From Microlunatus sagamiharensis (GTDB taxonomy: Bacteria; Actinomycetota; Actinomycetes; Propionibacteriales; Propionibacteriaceae), in contig NZ_LT629799.1 of assembly GCF_900105785.1 (NCBI RefSeq), forward strand, positions 2,232,001-2,296,000: a DNA stretch of 64,000 nucleotides. Reading direction: 5' to 3'. The notes under the pieces were generated by a model that was not told the origin of the DNA, did not search any database, and saw nothing but the letters and a program-made list of their open reading frames with translations. Position 1 is the stretch's first letter. Each line of letters starts with the position of its first letter. Both the position numbers and the translations under genes were made by a program. Below are positions 41,579 to 50,720 of the stretch, one piece after another.

Positions 41579-42780
41579 CAGTGGGCTCCCGTCGTGGCGT
41601 AGCGGTTGGCCGGGCGCTCCAGCCCGAGGCGGTCGCGCAGCGTGCCGTCGTCGTACGCGGTCCGGAACGCCCCGCGCCGCTGCAGCTCGGGGACGAGGCC
41701 GTCGACGATCGCGTCCAGGTCCTGCGGCAGCGCCGCGGGCCGCAGCCGGAAGCCGGTCAGTCCGGACTCGGCTCGGGCGAGCAGCAGGTCGGCCAGTCCC
41801 TGCGGGGTGCCGACGAAGACCTCGGCGTCGCTCGTGTACGGCCGACCGGCCCACGCCTCGAGCTGCGCCCAGCGCGCGTCGGCGCCGCCCTGGTCGTCGT
41901 CGAGGAGCACGACGAGGTCGCCGAACACGTGGTCGGTCCCCTCGCGCCCCGCCTCACGCCGGCCGGCGACGATCTCCTCGACCTGCGCGGTCGCGGTGGC
42001 GTTGTCGTGCGGGGTGATCAGGACGACGTCCGCGGAGCGCGCGGCGAACGTCCGCGGCACCTCGGCGTGCGCGAGGGCGACGACGACCGGCTGGCCCTGC
42101 GGCGGGCGCGGCGTGATGGACGGGCCCCGCACCGAGAACGAGCGCCCGGAGAAGTCGACGTAGTGCAGCTTGTCGCGGTCGACGAAGCGGCCGGTCGCGA
42201 CGTCGCGGATCTCCGCGTCGTCCTCCCAGCTGTCCCAGAGGCGGCGGACGACCTCGACCGCCTCTCCGGCCTCCTCGAAGAGGTCACGGACCAGCGCCTG
42301 GGTCGCGACGTCGTCCGGGTCCCCGAGCAGGTCGCCCCACGCCTCGCGGCGACCGAAGTGGGCGACCTCGTCCGGGCGGGCGGACACCTGCGGGCGCCAG
42401 CCGCCGCGGCCCTGCGAGACGACGTCGAGGGTGGCGATGGCCTTCGAGACGTGGAAGGGCTCGGTGTGGGTGACGGTCGTGGTCGGCACGAGGCCGACGC
42501 GGCTGGTCACGGGCGCGACGCGGGCGGCGACGAGCACGGCGTCGAGGCGCCCGCGGACCTCGTCGGTGCGGTGGTCGGGCCCCGTGCGGGAGGTGCTCTG
42601 GAGAGAGAGCCCGTCCTCGAACGTCACGAGGTCGAGCAGGCCCTCCTCGGCCCGGCGGGCCAGGTCGACCCAGTAGCCGGCCGTGAGCAGCTCGCGCGGA
42701 CGGGCCGTGGGCAGGCGCCAGGCGGTGGGGTGCCAGCCGGCGCCGTCGAGGGCGACGGCGAGGTGCAGCGGCCGGGTCAT
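41578..42780 (-). CDS. LLM-class flavin monooxygenase, second copy
   Basis: A 400-residue luciferase-like monooxygenase distinct from the NtaA-type neighbour. LHLAVALDGAGWHPTAWR, DLVTFEDGLSLQ, TVTHTEPFHVSKAIATLDVVSQGRGGWRPQVS and TPRPPQGQPVVVALAH follow the family layout; the end TAYDDGTLRDRLGLERP parallels the neighbour's TAYEGTTLRDHLGLDPLP, suggesting ancient duplication. It shares the flavin reductases of the operon. The substrate is unknown. Confidence 0.88.
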   Translation of the reverse strand: MTRPLHLAVALDGAGWHPTAWRLPTARPRELLTAGYWVDLARRAEEGLLDLVTFEDGLSLQSTSRTGPDHRTDEVRGRLDAVLVAARVAPVTSRVGLVPTTTVTHTEPFHVSKAIATLDVVSQGRGGWRPQVSARPDEVAHFGRREAWGDLLGDPDDVATQALVRDLFEEAGEAVEVVRRLWDSWEDDAEIRDVATGRFVDRDKLHYVDFSGRSFSVRGPSITPRPPQGQPVVVALAHAEVPRTFAARSADVVLITPHDNATATAQVEEIVAGRREAGREGTDHVFGDLVVLLDDDQGGADARWAQLEAWAGRPYTSDAEVFVGTPQGLADLLLARAESGLTGFRLRPAALPQDLDAIVDGLVPELQRRGAFRTAYDDGTLRDRLGLERPANRYATTGAH

Positions 42781-43738
42781 CGGGTGCTCCTGACGTGCTC
42801 GTCGTGCTGGTCGCCGTCGGCCCCGGGGAGGAACGACGGGGTGCCGCCGATGCTCGCCCAGCGCGTGCTGACGTGGAACGCCGGCAGCTCGGCGAGCCAG
42901 GCTGCGTACCGCGCCAGGTGGCGGAAGGCGGTCAGCGGCGGTCCGACGCGCGTGGCGTCGTACCGGGCCAACGTCACCCACAACTGGATGTCGGCCTCGG
43001 TGATTCCGTGCCCGACGAGGAAGCCGCCGTCGGCGAGGCGGTCGTCGAGCGCGTCGAGGGCGGCCAGCAGCGCCGAGCGGGCCTTCGCGGCACCCGGTCC
43101 CTGCCCCGACGCGCGGCCGAGGCCCTGGTTGACGGCCGGACCGAGCCAGGCGTCGAGCGCGTCGATCTCGGCCCGGTGCTCGCGCGGGTAGGTGTCGACG
43201 CCGGGCGAGCGGTGGCCGGGGAACTGCGTGGCCACGTCGACCCCGAGCGTCGCGTAGTCGTTGCTGACGATCCGGTGGGTCTGCGTGTCCCACAGCACCG
43301 GGACGTTCCCTGTCACACCCAGGGGGGACGACCCCCCTGACCCCCGGAACTGCGCGAACCGTCGAACCCGGGCTCGGTCGCCTCGTACGCCTCGCGCAGC
43401 AGGGTGAAGCCGTTGACCGGATCCGGACCGTCCGTCTCCCGGAACGCCCACCCACGCCCGTCGCGCACGTCGTCGACGTAGTGCGTCGGCACCACGTCGG
43501 ACAGCCCGTTGACCGCGAGCTCCAGGACCACGCGCTGCGACCAGGGGCAGGTCCAGCTGGCGTACAGGTGGTAGCGCCCGGCCTCGGCCTGGAACCCGCT
43601 GGACCCGTCGGCGCTCAGCCGGCCGGTGAAGCGGTAGAGCGGGCGGGGGTCGTCGGGGCGCTGCGGGCTGCGGTAGGGCCCGTACGCGGCGAGGTCGGGC
43701 GGGCTGGCGTACGCGGCCCGGGGCGGGGAGAGGGTCAT
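42777..43738 (-). pseudogene. Glutathionyl-hydroquinone-reductase-like GST, disrupted by insertion
   Basis: Two frames together encode an ECM4/YqjG-type glutathione-transferase-like protein. The N-terminal frame (from 43738) carries YASWTCPWSQRV, the active-site Cys motif, and ends near LREAYEATEPGFDG. The C-terminal frame starts at NVPVLWDTQTHRIVSNDY and has the helical domain GHGITEADIQLWVTLARYDA. Between them are about 41 extra bases (43317-43357) that shift the frame; they contain an 8-bp GC hairpin. Both ends remain coupled to neighbours by ATGA, so the gene was an intact operon member until recently. Confidence 0.82.
43320..43339. repeat. GC palindrome inserted in the GST-like gene
   Basis: CAGGGGGG-ACGA-CCCCCCTG is a perfect 8-bp hairpin within the roughly 41-base insertion that breaks the gene. 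It looks like a small mobile or slipped palindrome. Confidence 0.75.
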
Positions 43739-45162
43739 CGGTCGGCTCCGGTCGGAAGGGTGGCGCAGGGGCTGGTCGGTGATGAAGCGCTGCCGAGGGG
43801 GTCGGTCAGGCTCTCGAGGCCGGACCAGTCAGGCGCGGGACGGTCGTCGGGTGCGGGTCGACAGCTGCCGCCGTCGGAGGCGTAGGTCCAGCGCGGGCCC
43901 TCGGCGAGGAGCTGGTCGAGCGCGGAGAGGAGCCGGTCGACGTCGGCCGAGCCCGACCCCACCCCGAAGGACGCGCGGACCGCACCGTCGCCGCGGCCGA
44001 GCCCGAAGCGGGCCAGCAGCGGGTGCGCGCAGAAGCGCCCGTCGCGGACGCCGACGCCGTGCTCGGCCGAGAGGTACGCCGCGACCTGGGCGGAGCGCCA
44101 GCCGGGCACGACGAAGCTCACGACCCCGACCGCGTCGGGGGCGTCGGACCAGAGGCGCAGCGGCTCGATCCCCCGCCCCTCGAGCCCGGCCACCAGACGG
44201 TCGCGCAGCGCGGCCTCGTGCTCCCGGACCCGGTCGAGACCCGTCTCGGCCAGCGTCCGCAGCGCCTCGGCGAGGGCCAGGGCGCCGAGCACCGCGGGGG
44301 TGCCGCCCTCGTGGCGCTCCGGGCTCGGCGCCCAGGTGGTGGAGGTCGTGGTGACCTCGCGGACCGCGCCGCCGCCGGCCAGGTGGGGCTCGGCGGCGTC
44401 GAGCCAGTCGCGGCGTCCGACGAGGGCGCCCACGCCGTACGGGGCGTAGACCTTGTGGCCGGAGAAGGCGACGTAGTCGATCCCGGTCGCGGCCAGGTCG
44501 ACCCCGCGGTGCGGCAGCAGCTGGGCGGCGTCGACGGCGAGCCGGGCGCGGTGGCCGTGGGCGAGGTCGGCGAGACGGCGGAGGTCGGGGACCTCGCCGG
44601 TGACGTTCGAGGCGCCCGTCACGGCGAGCAGCGCGGCCGGGGACCGGGCCAGCTCGGCCGCGAGCAGGGCCTCGGTCTCGACGAGCGTCGACGCGACGCG
44701 GACCACGCGGGCACCGTGCGCGCGGCTCGGTGAGCGCCACGGCAGCAGGTTCGCGTGGTGCTCGACGTCCAGCACCACGACGTCGCCGGGCACCGCGCTG
44801 CTCAGCAGGTTGAGCGCGTCGGTGGTGTTGCGGGTGAAGACGACCACGTCGTCCGCACGGGCGCCGACGGACGTGCCGACCGTCTCCCGCGCCCGCTCGT
44901 ACAGCGCGGTGCTGAGCTGGGAGAGGTAGCCGGCCCCGCGGTGCACGCTGGCGTACGCGGGCAGGGCGGCGGCGACGTGGTCGGCGACCCGCTGGAGCGC
45001 GGGGGCGCTGGCGGCGACGTCGAGGTGGACCGACCGGGCCTGGCGGCCGCCGACGAGCGGCACGACCCAGCCGGCGCCGACGGTGGGCAGCAGCGGTGCG
45101 ACCGTGCGGTCGAGCCGCTCGGTCAGAGCGGCTGCGGCGTCGGAACGGGTGAGAACGGTCAT
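43735..45162 (-). CDS. Class-V PLP-dependent aminotransferase-fold enzyme, cysteine-desulfurase-like
   Basis: A 475-residue fold-type I PLP enzyme. FTRNTTDALNLLSSAVPGDVVVLDVEHHANLLPWR, VTGASNVTGEVPDL, AVDAAQLLPHRGVDL and YVAFSGHKVYAPYGVGALVG (PLP Lys in SGHK) are all conserved; GVRDGRFCAHPLL supplies a Cys near the position of the SufS active site. It probably releases sulfur or acts as a C-S lyase. GGAGGG precedes the ATG. It is first in the operon, about 50 bases after the SAM-IV-type riboswitch. Confidence 0.9.
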   Translation of the reverse strand: MTVLTRSDAAAALTERLDRTVAPLLPTVGAGWVVPLVGGRQARSVHLDVAASAPALQRVADHVAAALPAYASVHRGAGYLSQLSTALYERARETVGTSVGARADDVVVFTRNTTDALNLLSSAVPGDVVVLDVEHHANLLPWRSPSRAHGARVVRVASTLVETEALLAAELARSPAALLAVTGASNVTGEVPDLRRLADLAHGHRARLAVDAAQLLPHRGVDLAATGIDYVAFSGHKVYAPYGVGALVGRRDWLDAAEPHLAGGGAVREVTTTSTTWAPSPERHEGGTPAVLGALALAEALRTLAETGLDRVREHEAALRDRLVAGLEGRGIEPLRLWSDAPDAVGVVSFVVPGWRSAQVAAYLSAEHGVGVRDGRFCAHPLLARFGLGRGDGAVRASFGVGSGSADVDRLLSALDQLLAEGPRWTYASDGGSCRPAPDDRPAPDWSGLESLTDPLGSASSPTSPCATLPTGADR

Positions 45163-45213
45163 CGGGGACCCTCCGTGGGGTTCAGGACCCCGTGGGACGG
45201 GGCCGCGCTTGCC

Positions 45214-45231
45214 GGTGCCGGAACCGGCACC
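45214..45231 (-). promoter_or_regulatory. Hairpin after the left SAM-IV aptamer
   Basis: GGTGCCGG-AA-CCGGCACC is an 8-bp perfect stem 7 bases beyond the aptamer on the minus strand. It may be part of the aptamer's 3' pseudoknot region or the expression platform. A second small stem (CCCCGT/ACGGGG, 45189-45203) lies closer to the ribosome-binding site. Confidence 0.55.
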
Positions 45232-45237
45232 AGCCGT

Positions 45238-45314
45238 GTCGTCACCCGGGGCACCCCACCGCGGAGGAGGGTTGCCGGCCAGCAAGCCGGGGCTTGACGC
45301 TGGCGCTCGTGACA
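45238..45314 (-). ncRNA. SAM-IV-type riboswitch upstream of the sulfur operon
   Basis: On the minus strand: GTCACGAGCGCCAGCG, TCAAGCCCCGGC, GGCCGGCAACCCTCC, GCGGTGGGGTGCCCCGGG and GTGACGAC. The outer helix pairs GTCAC with GTGAC, and the S-box core (GAGC... AAGCCC... GGCAACC... GGGTGCC) is intact. The compact form with a following hairpin is the actinobacterial SAM-IV arrangement. It should turn off the PLP-enzyme/monooxygenase operon when SAM is abundant. Confidence 0.88.
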
Positions 45315-45319
45315 GGAGC

Positions 45320-45325
45320 ACTATA
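45320..45325 (-). promoter_or_regulatory. -10 element for the left riboswitch transcript
   Basis: TATAGT on the minus strand ends 6 bases before the aptamer, in a short A+T-rich patch. No good -35 is visible. The rest of 45326-45553 shows nothing I can name. Confidence 0.45.
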
Positions 45326-45553
45326 ACTCGGTATTTCCTAGTAGGGCACTTCGGTACAGGATCCGGACCGGTCGGCGCTCACGACCAGCGCAGCAGCACC
45401 GACAGGCGGGCCTCGATCTCGGCCGGGCACGGCCGCTCGCGTGCTGCGGCCGGGCGGGTCCCTCCCGCCTCGGCAGGCACGGCGGTCCCGGAGGCGCGCC
45501 CGGGGCCGCGCCCGGCCGGCGGTGCGACCGGTGCGGGCGTACGGGGCCCCACC

Positions 45554-47545
45554 TCAGGACCTCCGCCCGGCGCCGACGGGCTCGCTGTCGTCGACGACCG
45601 CCGGGGTGAGGGCCAGCAGCGCCCGGGCGACGTGGTCGTTGAGCCGGTGGACGGGCGCGTTGGTGCAGGGCCGGGCGAAGGCCGCCGCCTTGACCGTCGT
45701 GTGCATGCCGAGGGCGAAGCGGCGCTCGGCCACCGTGCCGTCCGCCCGCACGAGCCGCTGGGCACCGTCGGTGCTGAGCTGGCCGGTGTCGACGGGCTCG
45801 CCGTCGGCGGTCACGAGCAGCTGCGAGGCGACCTCCCCGCGGGCGGCGAGCGTCGCCAGCAGCGGGTCCTCGACCCGTGCGAGGTCGAAGGCCGGCAGCG
45901 TCGCGTCGACGAGGGAGCGCGCCGCGACCTCGCCGGGCACCGTCGTCGAGCGGGCCACGAAGACGCCGCGCTCCGGGTCCACCCCGACCTCGAGGCCGCC
46001 GCCGAGGAACGACACAACCCCGGCCTCCTCCAGCGCCAGCAGCTGCTCGAGCCGGTCCGGCGGCGGGCCGCTGGCCCAGAAGCTGAAGAAGCCCATGAAC
46101 CAGCCGTAGAAGTCCCGCAGCAGCGAGCGCGGGTCCATCAGCGGCGAGGCGAGCGCGGCCCCGATCACCGGCATCACGGCGAGGAAGCCGTGGAAGGCGC
46201 CGAGGTCGGCGCTCCACGTGGGGTCGGCCCGGCGCTCCAGGTCGTCGCGCACGTAGCGGCGCAGCACGCGGCTCAGCTCGTCGCGGTCCGCTACCCGCAC
46301 GTCCCGCAGCGGGCGGTCCACGACGGCCGGGTCGAAACGGTCCGCGGGGTCGGGGACGACCTCGGCGATCCAGCGCGCGTACGCCTCGCTCCCCCACTCG
46401 AGCGCGGCGAAGGTGGCGGCGAACTCCTCCCAGGGCACGGTGATGCGGCCGGGGTGGCCCAGGCCGAGCTCGACGTAGGACGCCCAGGTCACCTCACGCC
46501 CGACCAGCGGCCACACGTCGGCGAGGAAGTCGATCGGCTCGCCACGCCGCAGCAGGGCGCCGACGGCCTCCGCCGTGCAGAAGCGGGTGGCCGCCGGCTT
46601 CGGGGCGCGGAGGCGGTACATCGGCTTGGAGTGGTACGGCACCCCGCGGCGCGAACCGACGTGCAGGCGCGGCTCGCGGCCGGAGGGGACGTACCGGAGC
46701 CGGCCCTGACGCTCGGGGACGAGGCTCGACGCCTCGTCGCTCGACCCGTCGGCCTGGCCGTCGAGGCGCTCGAACACCCCGCCGCGGCCCTCGGTGACGA
46801 GGACGAGGAAGTCCACGAATCCGAGCCCGAAGCCGCGGACGAGGATGTCCTCCCCGGCCGGCACCGCCGAGAGGTCCAGGTCGCCGGCGTAGCCGGGCGG
46901 GAGGTAGTGCAGCCCGTGCTCGACGGCGAGGTCCGCGAGCGCCGCGAAGGGCGGTGCGGGGGCGACGTCGACGTGGCTGTTGGTGAGGACGACCGCGTCC
47001 ACGGCCAGCAGCTCGCCGTCCTCGAGGACGACGACCTCGCGCCCGCCCCCGTCGTCGCCCGCGGAGAGCAGGTCCACGGCTCGCTGGGGGTGCGTGTGCA
47101 CGGTGACGCCCTCGGGCAGCCGGCCCAGCGTCTCGTCGACGGCCCAGCCGAGGTAGGCGCTGGCCAGCCGCCGGGTGGGGAACTCCAGCGGTCCGACGGT
47201 CGCCGCCTCGGCCGCCAGCTCGGGGTCGGACAGGTGACGCCCGTGCGTGAGGCACCACTCGGCCATCGTGGGCCCGGGTGTTATCGGGCCGGCCATGACG
47301 ACGCTCTCGTCGACGAAGGCCGTCAGGTCCTCGGTCGTGGTGTTGAGGCGCAGGAGCTGCGACTGCGCGTCGCGCCACACACGACCGCCCCCCGGCGGGA
47401 ACGGGTCGACCAGGTGGATCTCGACCGGCCCGTGGGCGACCTCGGCGGCGTTCGTCACCAGGCGCTCGAGCAGGCCCGCACCGCGCGGCCCCACCCCGAC
47501 CACGGCGAGCACGAGGCTCCGCCGGTCGTCGCTGTTCGCTGGCAC
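45554..47545 (-). CDS. FAD/NAD(P)-binding protein
   Basis: A 663-residue FAD-dependent oxidoreductase-like protein. VLAVVGVGPRGAGLLERLV is the N-terminal dinucleotide motif of the HI0933/PF13454-type group; LNTTTEDLTAFVDE, AVVLTNSHVDVAP and RGFGLGFVDFLVLVTEGRGG are conserved there. GGAGAG lies 6 bases before the GTG start. It sits between the ABC transporter and the monooxygenase operon on the same strand and may oxidise the imported sulfur compound or a related metabolite; this is inference. Confidence 0.83.
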   Translation of the reverse strand: MPANSDDRRSLVLAVVGVGPRGAGLLERLVTNAAEVAHGPVEIHLVDPFPPGGGRVWRDAQSQLLRLNTTTEDLTAFVDESVVMAGPITPGPTMAEWCLTHGRHLSDPELAAEAATVGPLEFPTRRLASAYLGWAVDETLGRLPEGVTVHTHPQRAVDLLSAGDDGGGREVVVLEDGELLAVDAVVLTNSHVDVAPAPPFAALADLAVEHGLHYLPPGYAGDLDLSAVPAGEDILVRGFGLGFVDFLVLVTEGRGGVFERLDGQADGSSDEASSLVPERQGRLRYVPSGREPRLHVGSRRGVPYHSKPMYRLRAPKPAATRFCTAEAVGALLRRGEPIDFLADVWPLVGREVTWASYVELGLGHPGRITVPWEEFAATFAALEWGSEAYARWIAEVVPDPADRFDPAVVDRPLRDVRVADRDELSRVLRRYVRDDLERRADPTWSADLGAFHGFLAVMPVIGAALASPLMDPRSLLRDFYGWFMGFFSFWASGPPPDRLEQLLALEEAGVVSFLGGGLEVGVDPERGVFVARSTTVPGEVAARSLVDATLPAFDLARVEDPLLATLAARGEVASQLLVTADGEPVDTGQLSTDGAQRLVRADGTVAERRFALGMHTTVKAAAFARPCTNAPVHRLNDHVARALLALTPAVVDDSEPVGAGRRS

Positions 47546-47676
47546 GTCTCTCCTCGGGGCTGGTCGGTCGCGCGCTGGGACGTTGTCTACAGGATTACTC
47601 GGGAACGCCGTGTGGTCCACGTCTGTTCCGTCACGGTGCTGTCGGGCTCCGCCCCGCCCCCCGAGCCCTCGTCGCC

Positions 47677-47808
47677 GACCACTGGTCACGGGCCAGGGAA
47701 GGTGGGGGCCTCAGGGGGCAGGGCGAGCACGACTCCTCCCCTCCTGACCAGTGGTCACTTCTGGTCACGACACGCCGGTCGGGACGACCACTGGTGACCA
47801 CTGGTCGG
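47677..47808. repeat. Cluster of GACCACTGGTC-type palindromes
   Basis: Copies: GACCACTGGTC (47677-47687), TGACCAGTGGTCA (47745-47757), and the tandem GACCACTGGT-GACCACTGGTC (47786-47806); a partial TCTGGTCACGA is at 47760-47770. They occupy the 291-base gap between the lipoprotein gene and the FAD/NAD(P)-binding gene, both minus strand. They may be operators of the FAD gene or a terminator array. No gene is seen in the gap. Confidence 0.65.
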
Positions 47809-47836
47809 CCAGCAGGGTGGGCGGCGGAGCCGGACA

Positions 47837-48847
47837 TCACGCGTTGTCCAGGGGTAGGCCGGGCGGGTTGACCTCGGAGGTCTTCACGGCCTCGTTCTGG
47901 AGGTTGTACGCCTTCAACCACTGGTCGTACTGCCCGTCCTTGATCAAGACGTCGATCGCGTCGGCGACGGGCTGGGCGAGCCCGCTGTCCTTCTTCGTCG
48001 TCGCCGCGATCAGACCCTGGAGCGAGTCGCCAGCGCCCGAGTAGGTGCCGGCCGTGCGCGTCGGTGTGCTCGTGCCCGCCGACTGCTGGTCGGAGTAGGC
48101 GATGCTCGGGTTGGGGCCGAAGTAGGCGTCGATGCGACCGGACGCCAGCGCCAGGTAGGTGCTGTTGTTGTCCTTGTAGTAGCGGACCTCGAAGTCCTGG
48201 CCCTCGGCGCGGACCTTCTTCTGCCACTCGAGCAGGATCTTCTCCTGGTTGGTGCCGGAGCTGACGGCGACGGTCTTCCCGGCCAGGGCGCGGTAGTCGC
48301 CGTCGAACGTCCAGGGGTCGTCCTTCCGGACGGCGAAGGCGAGGTTGTCGTCGCGGTAGGAGGCGAAGTCGTACTTCTGCTTGCGCTCCTCGGTCACCGT
48401 GATGTTGGAGAAGCCGACGTCGAGCTGGGCGCTGTCGAGGCGGACGAACATGTTCTCCCAGGCGCTGTTCTGCAGCTCCGGCTTGAGGCCGAGCGTCGCC
48501 GCGACCAGGCGGCCGAGGTCGGGCTCCGCACCGGTCAGGGTCTTGTGGTCGTCACCGACGTAGGCCAGCGGCGGGAAGCCGGCGGGCAGCGCACCCACGC
48601 CGATGACGAGCGTCCCGCGCTCCTTGACCTTCGCCGGCAGCGCGTCGTGCAGGGCCTGCTGCGTCGGCACGCTGATCTCGGTGCGCGTCGCGGTCGTCGT
48701 GTTGTCGGCGACGACGACGGTGGTGTTGCCGTTCGCGTCCGTGCTGGGCGCGCCGGTGGTCGCGGCGTCGCTCGTGGAGCAGGCGGCGAGGGCGAGGAGG
48801 GTGACCGCGGAGGCGGCCGCGAGGGCTCGGCGTACGGGGATGGGCAT
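47837..48847 (-). CDS. Amino-acid ABC transporter substrate-binding lipoprotein
   Basis: A 336-residue secreted lipoprotein. The lipobox is LLALAACS with lipid-modified Cys23. A linker of about 35 residues precedes a class-3 solute-binding domain: GTLVIGVGALPAGFPPLAYVGDD, LTGAEPDLGRLVAATLGL, LDSAQLDVGFSNITVTEERK and DLNNSTYLALASGRIDAYFG-like text. The family binds polar or sulfur amino acids such as cystine. It is the third gene after the right-hand SAM riboswitch. Confidence 0.9.
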   Translation of the reverse strand: MPIPVRRALAAASAVTLLALAACSTSDAATTGAPSTDANGNTTVVVADNTTTATRTEISVPTQQALHDALPAKVKERGTLVIGVGALPAGFPPLAYVGDDHKTLTGAEPDLGRLVAATLGLKPELQNSAWENMFVRLDSAQLDVGFSNITVTEERKQKYDFASYRDDNLAFAVRKDDPWTFDGDYRALAGKTVAVSSGTNQEKILLEWQKKVRAEGQDFEVRYYKDNNSTYLALASGRIDAYFGPNPSIAYSDQQSAGTSTPTRTAGTYSGAGDSLQGLIAATTKKDSGLAQPVADAIDVLIKDGQYDQWLKAYNLQNEAVKTSEVNPPGLPLDNA

Positions 48848-48909
48848 GGCTGTCTCCTGGAGGTGGCGTCGCGGGGGTGCCGCGGGAGGCGTACGGGTCG
48901 GGGTGCGGT

Positions 48910-49719
48910 TCAGCGCACGCGGCTGAGGAACGCCGCGGTGCGGGGGTGCTGCGGATGGTCGAGGACCTCGTCGGGCGGTCCCTGCTCGACGACACGGCCG
49001 GCGTCGAGGAAGACGACGGTGTCGGCCACCTCGCGGGCGAAGCCGATCTCGTGGGTGACGATGATCATGGTGGCGCCGGCGGCCGCGAGGTCCTTGATCA
49101 CCGCGAGGACCTCGCCGACGAGCTCGGGGTCGAGCGCCGAGGTCGGTTCGTCGAACAAGATCAGCTGCGGGCGCAGGGCGAGCGCGCGGGCGATCGCCAC
49201 CCGCTGCTGCTGGCCACCCGAGAGCTGCCGGGGGTAGGCGTCCGCCTTGTCGGCCAGGCCCACCCGCGCGAGGAGCGCGCGGGCCTCGGCGTGGACCTCC
49301 GCCTTGTCGCGGCCGAGGGCGGCGACGGGCGCCTCGACCACGTTGCCCAGCACGCTCAGGTGCGGGAAGAGGTTGAAGCCCTGGAAGACGAAGCCGATCC
49401 GGGCCCGCTGCCGCAGGATCGCCCGCTCGCTCAGCTCGTGCAGCCGGCCGTGCGCGACGCGCACGCCGACCAGCTCGCCGTCGACGCGGACGTAGCCGGC
49501 GTCGAGCTTCTCGAGGTGGTTGACGGCGCGCAGCAGCGTCGACTTGCCCGAGCCGGAGGGCCCGAGGACGACGGTGACCGTGCCCCGCGCGACGTCGAGG
49601 TCGACCTCGTGCAGGACCTGGTGGGCGCCGAAGGACTTGCTCGCCCCGCGCACCTGCACCACCGGTGTCGCGCTCGGCACGACCCGCTGGGCCGGGGCGT
49701 CCGCGGCGGTGGCGCTCAT
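48910..49719 (-). CDS. Amino-acid ABC transporter ATP-binding protein
   Basis: A 269-residue ATPase of the polar amino acid (HisP/GlnQ/TcyN) class. Walker A GPSGSGKST, Q-loop FQGFNLFPHLSVLGNV, signature LSGGQQQRVAIARAL, Walker B LILFDEPTSALDP and H-loop IIVTHEIGFA are all intact. The ATG overlaps the permease stop. It energises import with the neighbouring permease and lipoprotein. Confidence 0.94.
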   Translation of the reverse strand: MSATAADAPAQRVVPSATPVVQVRGASKSFGAHQVLHEVDLDVARGTVTVVLGPSGSGKSTLLRAVNHLEKLDAGYVRVDGELVGVRVAHGRLHELSERAILRQRARIGFVFQGFNLFPHLSVLGNVVEAPVAALGRDKAEVHAEARALLARVGLADKADAYPRQLSGGQQQRVAIARALALRPQLILFDEPTSALDPELVGEVLAVIKDLAAAGATMIIVTHEIGFAREVADTVVFLDAGRVVEQGPPDEVLDHPQHPRTAAFLSRVR

Positions 49720-50720
49720 CGGGCGACCCCCCGTCGCGTCCGGACCGCCGAGAGGATCCGCTGGGCCCGGGTCCGGCCGGCGAGGCGGTCGACGCCGCGG
49801 GCGAAGCGCTGCTCGACGAAGTACTGGAAGACCGACAGCACGCTGGTGAGGATCACGTACCAGACCGTGGCGACCATGAGCAGCGGGATGACCTGGCCGC
49901 TGTTGGTGCTGGCCTGCGTCTCGACCTGGCCGAAGAGGTCGAGCAGCGAGGTGATGTAGACGACCGAGGTGCCCTTGAGCAGCCCGATCAGCTGGTTGGC
50001 GTACGAGGGCAGGATCGCGCGCATCGCCTGGGGCAGCACGATGCGGGTGAAGCGGCGGTGGCGCGGCAGCCCGAGGGCGGCCGCAGCCTCGCGCTGGCCC
50101 GGGTCGACCGAGATGATCCCGGAGCGGACGATCTCGGAGGCGTACGCGGCCTCGTTGAGGCTGAGGCCGATGATCGCCGCGGCCTCGTAGCTGAGCAGCC
50201 GGGTCGCGTCGATGCTGAACAGCTGCGGGCCGAACGGCACCGACAGCCCGAGGCTCGGGTAGAGCGCGGTCGCGTTGGCCAGGAACAGCAGCAGCACGAT
50301 CAGCGGGATCGAGCGGAAGACCCAGACGTAGACCCAGCTGACCGACTGCAGCACCGGGCTGGCCGACAGCCGCATCAGCGCCAGCACGACCCCGGCCGCG
50401 AAGCCGATCACCGCGCTCCACGCCGTCAGCTTGAGCGTGACGAGCAGGCCCTCGAGGATGATCGGCTGGAAGAACCAGTAGCCGAAGGCGTCCCACTGGT
50501 AGGCCGGGTTGGAGGCGAGGCCGCTGACGACCTGCGCGAGCAGGAGGAGGACGACGACGCTGGCCACCCAGCGCCAGGGCCGGCGCAGCGGGACGACGCG
50601 GGAGGAGACCAGCGCCTCGACGGGGTCGTCCCCGCGGACGGCAGCGGGTCGGCCGCCAGGTCGGGCGGTGTCGGGCGGGTGGTCGGCGGCGGGCGGTCGC
50701 CGTGCGGTGCTCAGGCTCAT
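49716..50720 (-). CDS. Amino-acid ABC transporter permease
   Basis: A 334-residue HisM/GlnP-type permease. A 50-residue cytoplasmic N-terminus precedes about six helices: VVVLLLLAQVVSGLA, LLVTLKLTAWSAVIGFAAGVVLALM, VFRSIPLIVLLLFLAN. The EAA-loop is EIVRSGIISVDPGQREAAAALGLPRHRRF. Only one permease is present, so it likely works as a homodimer. Start at the ATG with CGAGG upstream; an ATG 11 codons earlier is possible. It is the first gene after the right riboswitch, with a 290-base leader. Confidence 0.92.
   Translation of the reverse strand: MSLSTARRPPAADHPPDTARPGGRPAAVRGDDPVEALVSSRVVPLRRPWRWVASVVVLLLLAQVVSGLASNPAYQWDAFGYWFFQPIILEGLLVTLKLTAWSAVIGFAAGVVLALMRLSASPVLQSVSWVYVWVFRSIPLIVLLLFLANATALYPSLGLSVPFGPQLFSIDATRLLSYEAAAIIGLSLNEAAYASEIVRSGIISVDPGQREAAAALGLPRHRRFTRIVLPQAMRAILPSYANQLIGLLKGTSVVYITSLLDLFGQVETQASTNSGQVIPLLMVATVWYVILTSVLSVFQYFVEQRFARGVDRLAGRTRAQRILSAVRTRRGVAR

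Noticed and set aside
43735-45321. 53-residue N-terminal extension of the class-V PLP enzyme
   Set aside because: The extension is encoded by the SAM-IV riboswitch itself; the ATG at 45162 has a good ribosome-binding site.
45083-47797. Roughly 900-codon plus-strand frame across the FAD/NAD(P)-binding gene
   Set aside because: Antisense to a recognisable protein and to a SAM riboswitch, low-complexity translation, no family features.
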